NCBI GenBank assembly: GCA_963720765.1
Contig: CAVRGS010000013.1
Location: 558,001-622,000 of the forward strand
Reading direction: 5' to 3'
From: DASUAS01 sp963720765
GTDB taxonomy: Bacteria; Actinomycetota; Acidimicrobiia; IMCC26256; DASPTH01
DNA: 64,000 nt
Below the pieces are notes generated by a model. It worked only from the letters and a program-made list of their open reading frames with translations, did not search any database and was not told where the DNA came from. Below, piece by piece: positions 18,326 to 27,331 of the stretch. A program made the position numbers and the translations under genes. Numbering within the stretch: position 1 is the stretch's first letter; every line of letters begins with the position of its first letter.

Positions 18326-20936
18326 TCAGCGACGCGCGTGGGTGCTCGACGCGACCTCGTGCGGCCCGGTGACGTGCGCGAGCACGAGGTCCAGGGTGTC
18401 GAAGACGTCGCGGGTCGTCGCGTCCCGCATGCGCTGCTCGAGTACATCGTCGCCGAGATCCTCGAGGATCCAGCGGCGGATCCGAGCGATGTGGCGCTGC
18501 GTCGTCGGCCACGGCTCGATCTTCAGTCGGTCGCGGACGAGGGCGCTGGTGGCGACTGCGTCCGCTGCGGCGGCGAGGGCGCCTCGCTCGCGGGCGACGA
18601 CTGCGAGCGCGTCCAGTGCGTTCGCCGCGTCGGCGCGGAGTCGGCTGCGCCGGAGTGCCGGCACGGCTTCGGTGATGAGGTGCAACGCCTCGTCGGTGCG
18701 CCCCTCGAGCAGACGGATCAGCGTCAGCTGGCCGAGCGCTTGGACCACCTGCTGATCGCTGTCGATCGCGCGTGCCCGACGCAGCGACTCCTGCTGGTGC
18801 ACGTCGGCACTGGCGAGGTCGCCCGTCGCCGCGTCGATGCTGCCGAGCATCGCCTCCGCGAGGGCGACGCCCCAGTCGTGGCCGAGACCGTCGAAGAGCG
18901 CCGTGGACCGTTGCAGCGCAGCCCTGGCGGCCTCGGGATCGCTCTCTCGGTACCAGACGAATCCGAGCTGATGGAGCACGACCGCCGACTCGAAGTCCAT
19001 GTCCCGGGATTCGAAGACCCGCAGCGCCCGATCGAAGATGTCGTGTGCGTTCGTGTAGTCGCCGTGATGGATCCGCGTGAGTGCGTGGAGCGAGCGCAGC
19101 TTCGCGTCGAGTACCTCGTCGAACCTCGGACCGACGGCCTCGACTCGCTCGAGCCAACGGTCGGGTTCACGAACGCGATCGGTGACGAAGTACAGCACGA
19201 TGACGTCCCATGCGAGCTCGACCACCGCCGCGTGATCGCGGCGCGGCGAGCGCGGTGTCCACCGCGGCGGCGAAGTTCGGCCGCTCGGGGTGGAGGCGGG
19301 TCACCCACCGGCGCTGTCCGGGTCCGCACAGACCAGGCTGGGCGGCGTCGCCGAGGGCTCGCGCCCACGAGAGGTGGCGCCCGTGGGTCGCGGCCACCTC
19401 CTCGCGCTCGGCGAGCTGCTCGCGGGCATAGTCGTGGACGGTCTCCAGCATGTGGAAACGCGGCTCTGCGCCGTGCTGTTCGTCCGCGGCGACGAGGCTC
19501 TTGTCGAGCAGCGCGATGAAGGGTTCGACGACGTCCGGAAGATCGGGATCCCCGCACACCTGCTCGACTGCGGCGAGCGTGAAGCCACCGGCGAACACCG
19601 CCAGCCGCGCGAAGACCGCCCGCTCGTCGTCGGAGAGCAGACGATGACTCCAGTCGAGCGTCGCGTGGAGGGTCCGTTGCCGTTCCGGCAGATCGATGCG
19701 CGCCGAGCCGCTCGGGAGGTCGAGTCCGGAGTCGAGGCGAAGCACGAGCACCCTCGGTGGAAGCACTCGAACCGCGGCCGCCGCGAGCTCGATGGCCAGG
19801 GGCAAGCCGTCGAGCCTGCGGACGAGGCGTTCGATCGCGCGCTGATCCTCGAGGCCGGGAGCAAAGCCCGACCAGACGGCGCGAGCCCGTTCCAGGTAGA
19901 GCTGCACCGCGGGGGCCAGATCCTCTCCGGCACGCGAGTCGCGGGTCCCGGCGACGTCGAGGGGAGGGACCGGCCGTTCCTGTTCGGCGCCCACGCGCAG
20001 CGCGTGCCGGCTGGTGACGAGCAGTTGCAGACCTGGTGTCCGTTCCAACAGCCGAGCGATCACGTCACCGAGCCCGACCACCTGCTCGGCATTGTCGAGC
20101 ACCACCAGGACCTGCTGGTCGCAGAACGCGGCGACGAGGAGGTCGAGGTGGTCGGCGTCGGGTTCACCGAGACCGAAGCTCTCTGCGACCAGCTCGAGCG
20201 CGCGATCAGCCGCATCGGTGGCAGCGAGCGAGACGAAGGCCACTCCGCCGGCAAACGCGTCTCGACAGCGTCGGCTCGCCTCGACTGCCAGCCGGGTCTT
20301 GCCGACGCCGCCGGGACCGGTGAGCGAGACGAGCCGCTGGCCGGACCGAAGTGCGCGCTCGACCTGCGCGAGCTCGTGCTCGCGACCGATCGTCGAGGTG
20401 AGCGGCACCGGCAGCACTGGCGAGGTCACGCGAATCGGTGCGAGGAAGCGCTCGGAGAGCAGGAGCGCGAGGTCACGGGTCACGAGCTCGGCCAGCTCGT
20501 CGATCGTCCGGAAGTGACGGTACGAGGCGCGGTCGTCGGCACGGATGTCGGCGAGAAGACCGTCGAGCCGTTCCTGGCGGTGTGGCGCAGGGTTCTTGAC
20601 GTAGAGCAGCCTCGGGCGATCGCCTGCGAGTCGATACTCGTCTTCGAGACCGGAGATCGACTCGCCCGGCGCCAACCATCCGTACTGCTCCCAATACAGC
20701 CCCAGGAACACGTCGCTCTGTTCGAGGTAGGCGCGGTAGAGCTGACGCGGCGGGTGCGGGCGGGCACCCAACTCGAACATCACGGGGATCAACTGCATCG
20801 TCTCGATCGCGCGACGCGTTGCGTCGCGTTCAGGCGCGAGCTCGCCGAGCGTGGAGCTGACGAAGACGCGGATCCGTTGATCCGGTGTCCGGATCGAGGG
20901 CCTGTGGCGCGCCCGTTCCAGGGGTGTGGCTGACAT
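18326..20936 (-). CDS. DUF4062-NB-ARC-TPR STAND ATPase (NLR-like), one frameshift
   Basis: The N-terminus (about 1-130) is a DUF4062 domain: IRVFVSSTLGELAPERDATR, RQLYRAYLEQSDVFLGLYWE and EDEYRLAGDRPRLLYVKNPA. Next is an NB-ARC/AAA module with Walker A LTGPGGVGKTRLAVEA, Walker B VLVVLDNAEQV, an Arg sensor LLVTSRHAL, RLDGLPLAIELAAA (GLPLA motif) and a winged-helix part near HATLDWSHRLLSDDERAVF. After a frame break near 19235 the C-terminal third is alpha-helical with TPR-like repeats (LHALTRIHHGDYTNAHDIF and on). The total is about 870 residues. STAND proteins switch by nucleotide binding and oligomerise on sensing a ligand. Known bacterial relatives act in signalling or phage defence. No effector enzyme gene is adjacent. 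Confidence 0.82.
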
Positions 20937-21242
20937 CGTCACTCCAGTTGACTGCCATGGTGCATGACGACTGTCGTCGGCCTCGACGGCGTTGCGACGC
21001 ACCGATTGTGCCACCGCGCGGACCGCTCGGCACCGGACGCGCGTGATCGTCACGGGTTCGCAGCCGGACGGCAACGGAGTGGGCGCGCGCGGCGACTCGG
21101 ACGCTCGGTCCCGACGACCACGGACCGCCCCTCGGTCCCTGGCGGATTCGGGTCAGCGGCCGGCGAGGCCGTGCTTCACGAACGCCGCGTCGACGTCAAG
21201 GACCAACACGCGCGGGCGGGGACGTCGACGATGTCGAGTCGC
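20937..21242. other. intergenic, no supported gene
   Basis: About 306 bp lie between the start of the STAND gene and the stop of the KARI-like gene. No frame gives a recognisable protein. An 18-codon reading MLVLDVDAAFVKHGLAGR on the minus strand is too short to support. The STAND promoter should lie at the left end. Confidence 0.5.
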
Positions 21243-22214
21243 TCACGGACGGGCGCCCTCGCCGAGCTGCGTGCGGAGCTCGGCTTCGAACGCGGCGACC
21301 TCGGGGCCCGCGGCCGCGGTCTTCATCGTGGTGAGCACCGGGTACCCGGCGTCGCGCTCGGCGTCCCACTCGTTCGCGAACTCGCCGGAGTCGATGCCGT
21401 CCACGATCTCGCGCATCGTCGCCGCCACGTCGTAGTGGTCGAAGCGGTCGCGTCGTGACAGCTGGCCGTACTGGCTCGTGGGGGAGTGGTGCTCGAACTG
21501 CGCCGCGTACCCGCCCTCGCGCATCAGGCGGTAGGTGCGTTCGACCTCACCCGACAGCACCAGCTCGGTGATGATCGCTTCGATCGGGATGCCGTGCTCC
21601 AGCATGACCTGGGTGAACGACTGCGACACGCGGCTGAGCGCCGGTGACAGCGCCTGTTCCACCGCGAGGTCCAGCACCGCCTCCTGGCGAGGGGTCAGTT
21701 CGATCGCGCCCTGGAGGAGTCCACCGATGCCCTTGGCGACGGCGAGGGTGCGCGACCGCGCGGTGCCGGTCACGTCGCGGTGCACACCGAACGCGGTGAT
21801 GAACCCGATGCCCTCCTCGTAGCAGCGACGCACCTCCGGACCGAGCATGCGCGGCGCGACCATGCCGACGTCGCACGCGGGGTCGAACCGGTCGAAGGCC
21901 AGCGTGTACCCGCTCGCCACGACCACGAGCGCGTCGTCGCGCGGTCGGATCGGCAACGACGGGATGACGTCGTCGGGGATGAGGATGCACACGATGTCGA
22001 AGTCGGACGCGGCATCGAGCTCGGTGGTCGCGAAGCCGTCGGCTGTCGCCCGGTCCCGCGTCTCGTCGGCGCGCACGCAGACGGTGACGTCGGCGCCGGA
22101 GTCGCGCAGGTTCAGCGCCCAGGGGCGGCCCTGGTTGCCGTACCCGACCACGGCGAGGCGCGCGCCGCGCAACGGATCGAGGGTGGCGTCGGCATCGTGG
22201 ACGATCGTCGTCAT
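21243..22214 (-). CDS. ketol-acid reductoisomerase-like protein
   Basis: An intact protein of 323 residues. The NAD(P)-binding start ARLAVVGYGNQGRPWALNLRDSG is the IlvC Rossmann motif. MVAPRMLGPEVRRCYEEGIG and VAKGIGGLLQGAIELTPRQE follow, then DLAVEQ, which keeps the DLxxEQ metal ligands. The helical C-terminal knot has EHGIPIEAIITELVLSG and REGGYAAQF. Compared with standard IlvC, the ETETDLFGEQ segment and the stretch before the EGG motif are altered, and no ilvB/ilvN/leu genes are nearby. It may have changed substrate or be a second KARI. The ATG has a GGAGC-type ribosome site. Confidence 0.72.
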   Translation of the reverse strand: MTTIVHDADATLDPLRGARLAVVGYGNQGRPWALNLRDSGADVTVCVRADETRDRATADGFATTELDAASDFDIVCILIPDDVIPSLPIRPRDDALVVVASGYTLAFDRFDPACDVGMVAPRMLGPEVRRCYEEGIGFITAFGVHRDVTGTARSRTLAVAKGIGGLLQGAIELTPRQEAVLDLAVEQALSPALSRVSQSFTQVMLEHGIPIEAIITELVLSGEVERTYRLMREGGYAAQFEHHSPTSQYGQLSRRDRFDHYDVAATMREIVDGIDSGEFANEWDAERDAGYPVLTTMKTAAAGPEVAAFEAELRTQLGEGARP

Positions 22215-22311
22215 GGCTGCTCCCGGTCGACGGTGTGAGCGGGAGGATCGTACGAAACCGGGCGCCACCGCAATCCCGAGCGCAACCTCGGCCGCACTCC
22301 GGGGCGTACCC

Positions 22312-22881
22312 CTACCGGCACGGGGGCGTGAGGATCCGTACCACCATCTCCACGGTGCGGTCGATGCTCGTCCCCCGGGCGGCGATGGCCGGCACGAAGA
22401 CGCGCCCGAGCAGCGCGCCCTGGATGAGGTCGAACACCTCGTCGAGATCGAGGTCGGGATCGACGTCGGCGGGCGCGGCGGCGAGGATGGCGGCGAATTG
22501 CGGGCGCACCGAGAGGTGCAACCAGTGCGCAGCCGGGCGGGGCACCTCGTCCTGGTACGTCGCCATGAGGCCGGGCATCACCGCGCGCGCCGCGGGAGAA
22601 GCGAGGCTGTCCTGGTACGCGGCGAGGAAGCGCGCCAGATCGGCGCGCAGGTCGCCGGTGGGTTCGATGCGGATCTCGGTGAGGCCCGAGAACGCCGCGT
22701 CCTCGAGCAGCGCGCGACGCGACGGCCAGCGCCGGTAGATGGCAGGCGGATGAATGCCTGACCGACGGGAGATCTCCTGCACGGTCGTCGCCGCGAAGCC
22801 GACCTCACCGAGCAGCGCGCGCGTCGTCTCGAGGACGATCTCGTCGATCTCGGGGTTGCGCGGTCGGCCGCGGATCGACAT
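22312..22881 (-). CDS. TetR-family transcriptional regulator
   Basis: The N-terminal helix-turn-helix reads ETTRALLGEVGFAATTVQEI and GIHPPAIYRRWPSRRALLED, the standard TetR DNA-binding pattern. The C-terminal ligand/dimer domain is divergent, as usual. I chose the second ATG (MSIRGRPRNPEIDEIV); ATG 22890 is also possible. It diverges from the P450 remnant across a 9-7-9 palindrome that is probably its own operator. Confidence 0.87.
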   Translation of the reverse strand: MSIRGRPRNPEIDEIVLETTRALLGEVGFAATTVQEISRRSGIHPPAIYRRWPSRRALLEDAAFSGLTEIRIEPTGDLRADLARFLAAYQDSLASPAARAVMPGLMATYQDEVPRPAAHWLHLSVRPQFAAILAAAPADVDPDLDLDEVFDLIQGALLGRVFVPAIAARGTSIDRTVEMVVRILTPPCR

Positions 22882-22901
22882 CGCCGTCACGGCTCGATAG
22901 C

Positions 22902-22926
22902 TTAACGGTACGGCTCCTACCGTAAA
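22902..22926. promoter_or_regulatory. palindromic operator, probably for the divergent TetR regulator
   Basis: TTAACGGTA-CGGCTCC-TACCGTAAA is an inverted repeat with eight of nine positions paired and a perfect ACGGTA/TACCGT core. It sits in the gap between the TetR start and the rightward genes, touching the ATG at 22926. Position and symmetry fit TetR autoregulation; no binding data are available. Confidence 0.6.
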
Positions 22927-23509
22927 TGCCGAGCGACCCGTGGGGGGGGGAATGGATGGAAGGCCCGCAGCGCGCCGAGGCGCCCGTGGCGAAGGTCGAT
23001 TTCGTCAACTTCCTGCCTGACGGCACGAACGTCGACACCACCACACCACAACCGGCGAACCATGCGCTGGTCGAGCAGGGCGCGATCGGCACCGACGCCG
23101 GATCGTCGCCGATCCCGACGTGGTCCCGGACGCGGTCGAGGAGCTGCTCCGTTGGGAGACACCGGTCCCGGCCGTCGTCCGATGGGCTCGCGAGGACGCA
23201 GTCCTCGGCGGCGAGACCGTCGACGCCGGACACCACGTGCTGGTCAACCTCAGCGCCGCCAACCTCGATCCTGCGGAGTTCACCGACCCGCTCGAGGTGC
23301 AGTTCGACCGCGCGGTGAACCGTCACGTCGCGTTCGGGGGCGGAGTGCACCGGTGCCTCGGGTCGCACCTGGCTCGCCGCGAGCTGCGCATCGCGCTGCG
23401 GGAGTGGCACCGCCGCATCCCGGAGTACACGCTGAGTCCGGGGTACCAGGTCGGCTTCCTGCCGCCACTCCGGTTCGTGCCCGACCTCCAATTGTCGTGG
23501 GGAGACTGA
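22926..23509 (+). pseudogene. cytochrome P450 remnant, C-terminal third only
   Basis: The 3' part reads DAVEELLRWETPVPAVVRW (K-helix ExxR = ELLR), HHVLVNLSAANLDPAEF, and FGGGVHRCLGSHLARREL, the heme loop with its Cys ligand, ending in DLQLSWGD. About 250 residues that should precede the K-helix, including the I-helix oxygen-binding motif, are absent. Instead there is a short unrelated lead with a nine-G run at 22942-22950 and a frame change near 23100. An internal deletion is likely. It is followed at once by the binding-protein gene. Confidence 0.7.
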
Positions 23510-23510
23510 G

Positions 23511-24623
23511 ATGACCGACGTGACGCCGGCGAAGATCGGGTTGCTGTTCGACTACATCGGGGAGGACGGCACCTACGACGAGAACGTGATCCCGTCGTTG
23601 CAGCTCGTCGCCGACGACCTGCTCGCGCGGGGCGTGCTCGAACGACCGGTCGAGTACGTGATCCGGCACGTGCAGGGTCTGCCGAACGGCTCGTTCCGGG
23701 CCGTGCGCGACGCGTTCTTCGAACTGGTCGAGGAGGACGCGCTCGTGATCTTCGGCCCCTGGGTGTCGGAGAACGGCGTCGCGCTCAGCCCGTACGTGGA
23801 GGAGCTCGCCGAGGTGGCCTGCATCACGATGGGCGGCACCGAGACGATGCTCGGCGAGTGGGTCTTCGGCCTCCCGGCCGGATCCCTCGAAGAAGAACCC
23901 ATCATCATGGCCGCCGTCGCCAAGCTCGATGGCTGCCGCACGGTCGGCATCGCGTACGAGGACTCGCTGATCGGTCACGAGTACCTGCGCTCGACGCGAG
24001 CCGCGTGCGCGGATGCCGGACTCGCCATCACCGGCGAAGTGCCGATCCCACAGGTCGACGCCGAGAAGCAGGCGGCGATGCAGGAGCTCGCCGCCGATCG
24101 TCCCGACGCGCTCGTGCACGTGGGCTTCGGGCTCGGACTCATCGGGATGAACGAGGCGCTCGAGCAGATCGGGTGGATGCCGCCGCGCTACACGACGACT
24201 GCGTTCGAGTTCGCGGCGACCAGCGACTGGTGGCGTCACCAGCTCGCGGGCTGGATCGGGCTCGACCAGTACGACGAGCGCAACGACGTGGCGCGCGAGT
24301 TCCTCGACCGGTTCGAGGCGCGGTACGGCCGACGGCCCGAGTACTTCTTCCCGCCCTACTGCTACGACATCGGGCGGGTGATGATGCTCGCCATCGCCGC
24401 TGCCCGTCCGCTGACCGGTCCCGGGGTGAAGGACGCGCTGGAGAAGATCAAGATGCTGCCCGCCGCGAGCGGCGCGCCGGGCACGCGCATGCGGTTCGGT
24501 CGCTACATCCGCAACGGCTGGGTCGGCAGCGAATTCCTGGTGGCCCGGCGGGTCTTGCCCGACGGGAGTCGCAGCGTGCTGCACGGCACCATCGAAGGTC
24601 TGCTCGAAGCGGCGACGTCGTGA
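23511..24623 (+). CDS. LIV-type periplasmic-binding-fold protein without a signal peptide
   Basis: An intact protein of 370 residues with the type 1 periplasmic-binding fold of branched-chain amino-acid/amide transporters. Visible segments are KIGLLFDYIGEDGTYDENVI, LVIFGPWVSENGVALSPYVE, RTVGIAYEDSLIGHEYLRST and a C-terminal GTRMRFGRYIRNGWVGSEF. Unlike the three other LIV-type proteins in this window, it has no hydrophobic leader or lipobox after MTDVTPAK, so it should stay in the cytoplasm. It overlaps the dehydrogenase gene (GTGA-type). It may act as a ligand sensor, like AmiC, or be non-transporting; this is inference. Confidence 0.78.
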   Translation: MTDVTPAKIGLLFDYIGEDGTYDENVIPSLQLVADDLLARGVLERPVEYVIRHVQGLPNGSFRAVRDAFFELVEEDALVIFGPWVSENGVALSPYVEELAEVACITMGGTETMLGEWVFGLPAGSLEEEPIIMAAVAKLDGCRTVGIAYEDSLIGHEYLRSTRAACADAGLAITGEVPIPQVDAEKQAAMQELAADRPDALVHVGFGLGLIGMNEALEQIGWMPPRYTTTAFEFAATSDWWRHQLAGWIGLDQYDERNDVAREFLDRFEARYGRRPEYFFPPYCYDIGRVMMLAIAAARPLTGPGVKDALEKIKMLPAASGAPGTRMRFGRYIRNGWVGSEFLVARRVLPDGSRSVLHGTIEGLLEAATS

Positions 24624-25685
24624 CCCGTCCGGTGACTCGAGTCGTCCAGTGGGCCACGGGTGCTGTGGGTGCCGCGCAGCTGCGCGAGGCGATCGACCGG
24701 CCCGACCTCGAGCTGGTCGGCCTCTTCGTCTACGACCCCGCGAAGGTCGGGGTCGACGCGGGCGAGCTGGTCGGTCGGCCACCGACCGGCGTGCTCGCCA
24801 CCGACGACAAAGCGGCGATCCTCGCGCTCGACGCCGACGTCGTGCTCCACGCCGCGAGCAAGGCCTTTCCGCAGAACACGAACACCGACGACATCGTCGC
24901 CCTGCTCGAGTCGGGCAAGAACGTGATCACCACGACGTCGTACAACCACCTGCCGACCTACGGCGCCGACGTCGACCGGCGGATCCGCGAGGTGTGCGCA
25001 CGCACCGCCACCCGGTTCCACGCCGCCGGCGAGCACCCGGGCTTCATGTTCGAACGGTTGGCCACGTCGGTCACCGCGTTGTCCGCAGCACGTCGACCGG
25101 ATCACGGTGCAGGAGTTCGTCGACTGCTCCGGCGTGGCGGGCAGGGAGATGCTCGTCGACCTCATGGGGATGGGGAAGCAGCCCGAGGACATCTCGGTCG
25201 ACTCACCCATGTTCCGCGCCGTGTCGGTGCAGTACGAGCAGGCGATCGGCGCCGCCGCCGACGTGCTCGGGCTCGCGCTCGACGAGATCCGCCACTCGGT
25301 GGAGACCGGCACCGTCGACCACGACGTCGAGGTCGCGTGCGGCACGCTGCCTGCGGGGTCGGTCGTCGGTCAGATCATGTCGTGGAGCGGGTACCGCGAC
25401 GGCGAGGCCGTCCTGGTGGCGCAGGAGTTCTGGACCGTGACCAGCGACATCCCGAGCTGGGACCTCGACCTCGAGCAGACGTTCCTCGTACGGGTCATCG
25501 TCGAGGGCACACCCACGCTGCGACTCGAGCTCACGATCGACAACGAGTTGGTCGGTGAGCTCGCAGGTACGTCGGGCGGACAGCTGGCGGTCGCCATGAC
25601 CGCAGTGCGCGCGGTGCCCGACGTGCTGGCCGCACCGCCGGGCGTGGTGACCGCGCCGGTCTTCGGGGCCTACCGCTGGTCGTAG
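24620..25685 (+). CDS. DapB-like NAD(P)-dependent amine dehydrogenase family protein, one frameshift
   Basis: The N-terminal Rossmann fold reads RVVQWATGAVGAAQLREAID, then LELVGLFVYDPAKVGVDAGE and NVITTTSYNHLPTYGADVD. This is the pattern of the dihydrodipicolinate-reductase-like proteins annotated as 2,4-diaminopentanoate dehydrogenase relatives. One extra G near 25086 shifts the frame, and the C-terminal part continues from QHVDRITVQEFVDCSGVAGR. The total is about 355 residues. It is translationally coupled to the signal-less binding protein. The substrate is unknown. Confidence 0.75.
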
Positions 25686-25709
25686 TCGGCGCGCGCGAGG
25701 CTGGCAGTC

Positions 25710-26033
25710 GTGATCCTCATCGTCGTGAAGTTCAAGGTGAAGCCCGACTGGTCGGCGCGCTGGATGGAGCACGTGCGCGAGTTCACCGCGGCGACGCGCG
25801 CCGAGCCCGGCAACCTGTGGTTCGACTGGTCGCGCAGCGTCGAGGATCCCGACGAGTGGGTCCTGGTCGAGGCGTTCGACGACGACGGTGCCGTCCCGCA
25901 CGTGACCAGTGACCACTTCCGGGCCGCCGTCGAGCAGCTCCCGCAGGCGCTGCTCGAGACTCCGCGCATCATCAACACCACCATCGAGAACACGCGCGAC
26001 TGGTCGAGCATGAGCGAGATGCAGGTCGACTGA
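25710..26033 (+). CDS. antibiotic biosynthesis monooxygenase (ABM) domain protein
   Basis: A small intact protein of 107 residues with the ABM/YgiN-type ferredoxin-like fold: MILIVVKFKVKPDWSARWME, AEPGNLWFDWSRSVEDPDEW, VLVEAFDDDGA and SDHFRAAVEQLPQ. Such proteins are cofactor-free quinol monooxygenases or heme/aromatic-handling proteins. The GTG start lies 24 bp after the dehydrogenase stop, so the two are probably co-transcribed. Confidence 0.82.
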   Translation: MILIVVKFKVKPDWSARWMEHVREFTAATRAEPGNLWFDWSRSVEDPDEWVLVEAFDDDGAVPHVTSDHFRAAVEQLPQALLETPRIINTTIENTRDWSSMSEMQVD

Positions 26034-26042
26034 GCAGGCTGG

Positions 26043-26663
26043 TCAGGCGGTGAAGCAGTCCACGAGGAACGCATCGAAGCGGGTGACGTCGGGTTCGATC
26101 ACCATCTCGTCGCCGATGCGGTCGATGCGGAGTCCGGGACAGAAGTAGCTGCGCCCGTCGAGGAAGAACTCCGGCGAGCCCTGCACCCCGCGTCGACGGC
26201 CCTCGTCGTAGTCCACCACCACCATGTGCTCCGCGTCGGTGCCGACGCCGTCGATCCCGTGGGCGGCCGCGACCGCGGCGAGGACCTCGGGGTCGGCGAT
26301 GTCCTCGCCATCCTCGAAGAGCGCGCTGCGCACGGCCAACGACACCGCCTCGCCGAGTGCGTCCCCGACCGCGTACGCCTCGGCGACGAGTGCGAACGCC
26401 GGCATCGATGTCGTCGGGACCGCGTCGGGCGTGAAGTGCGCGAACAGGTCGGGGGCCACCTGGCTGCGGAGCTCCTGCACGTGGTGTTCCACCGTCTCGG
26501 GATCGAAGGGATGTCCGTTCACCAGCTCGAGGGGCCAGGCGCGCACCCGTAGCGACGGGACCGACATGCCGCTCTCGCCGCGCCGGGCCACGAACCGGCG
26601 CAACCCGACGTGGGTGAACGGGCACACGACGTCGGCGAAGACCTCGACGCGGGTTCGGCTCAT
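26043..26663 (-). CDS. DsbA-family (FrnE-like) thioredoxin-fold protein
   Basis: VEVFADVVCPFTHVGLRRFV gives the DsbA-type N-terminal strand and active-site loop. There is only one Cys (CPFT) instead of CxxC, as in the 2-hydroxychromene-2-carboxylate-isomerase/GST-kappa side of the family. VQGSPEFFLDGRSYFCPGLR supplies the cis-Pro loop. The length is 206 residues from the ATG chosen at MSRTRVEVFAD. It is probably a cytoplasmic isomerase or redox protein; no partner is adjacent. Confidence 0.78.
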   Translation of the reverse strand: MSRTRVEVFADVVCPFTHVGLRRFVARRGESGMSVPSLRVRAWPLELVNGHPFDPETVEHHVQELRSQVAPDLFAHFTPDAVPTTSMPAFALVAEAYAVGDALGEAVSLAVRSALFEDGEDIADPEVLAAVAAAHGIDGVGTDAEHMVVVDYDEGRRRGVQGSPEFFLDGRSYFCPGLRIDRIGDEMVIEPDVTRFDAFLVDCFTA

Positions 26664-26801
26664 GACGACATCACCATGGAGTGCTACCCATCCAGGAGGT
26701 GCTCGATGCGATGCCTCCAGCATGCGCCGCGGCGACGATGCAGGGCAGAGCCGAAGGTCACCACTGCGCGGAAGATGGCGGTGGCTCTAGGATCCGGCGC
26801 C

Positions 26802-27224
26802 ATGCCCCGAGCGCTCTCGCACGCCGTCGTCCTCACCGACGACCTCGACGTCACCCTTCGGTTCCTCGGCGACATCGCGAAGGTGGTGCCGGTGAGCCCG
26901 GTGGCTCAGGGCGCGCCCGAGGACTACGCGTTGGTGTTCGGCTGGCCGGTCGATCAGGCGGCGACGCGCAGCGCGTTCGTCGGTGAAGGTGCAGGGATGC
27001 TCGAGGTGGTCGAGATCCCGGTCGCACTGCGCGCCACGGTCACGCCGGGTGTGCGCCTCCTCGCGGTCGCCACCCGCGATGTGGCCACCACAGCCGGCGC
27101 TGCGCACGATGCGGGCTTCGAAGTGCGTGGACCGCTCACGGTCACGAGCGCGGGCGAGCGCGGCGCGACCATCGCCGAGGTCGTTGCCGGTGGCGTGCCC
27201 TTCGAATTGATCCAGTTCGCCTGA
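26802..27224 (+). CDS. VOC (glyoxalase/bleomycin-resistance) family protein
   Basis: An intact protein of 140 residues. SHAVVLTDDLDVTLRFLGDI opens a VOC beta-alpha-beta module, and the end EVVAGGVPFELIQFA gives the typical last strand. The metal ligands of the glyoxalase type are partly visible (H in SHAV, E in FELIQ). Members bind small molecules or act as isomerases or dioxygenases; the function here is unknown. Confidence 0.7.
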   Translation: MPRALSHAVVLTDDLDVTLRFLGDIAKVVPVSPVAQGAPEDYALVFGWPVDQAATRSAFVGEGAGMLEVVEIPVALRATVTPGVRLLAVATRDVATTAGAAHDAGFEVRGPLTVTSAGERGATIAEVVAGGVPFELIQFA

Positions 27225-27225
27225 T

Positions 27226-27315
27226 TCAGGGGCGGGCGTCGGCGGCGCGCAGGACGACCGCGTCGGGATCCGCGGTGGGGAACTGGCCCTGGGGGAAGAC
27301 GGCTGCGAGTCGCAT
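27226..27315 (-). pseudogene. N-terminal remnant of an LLM-class oxidoreductase
   Basis: A 29-codon frame reads MRLAAVFPQGQFPTADPDAV and then stops. This opening closely matches the first strand of F420-dependent LLM-class oxidoreductases (MRLAAVFPQ.E.PTDP..V). The rest of that ~300-residue family is missing. It lies 16 bp downstream of the SDR stop on the same strand, so a co-transcribed LLM gene was probably lost by deletion. The call rests on a short stretch. Confidence 0.42.
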
Positions 27316-27331
27316 CACTGCTCCGTGGTGC

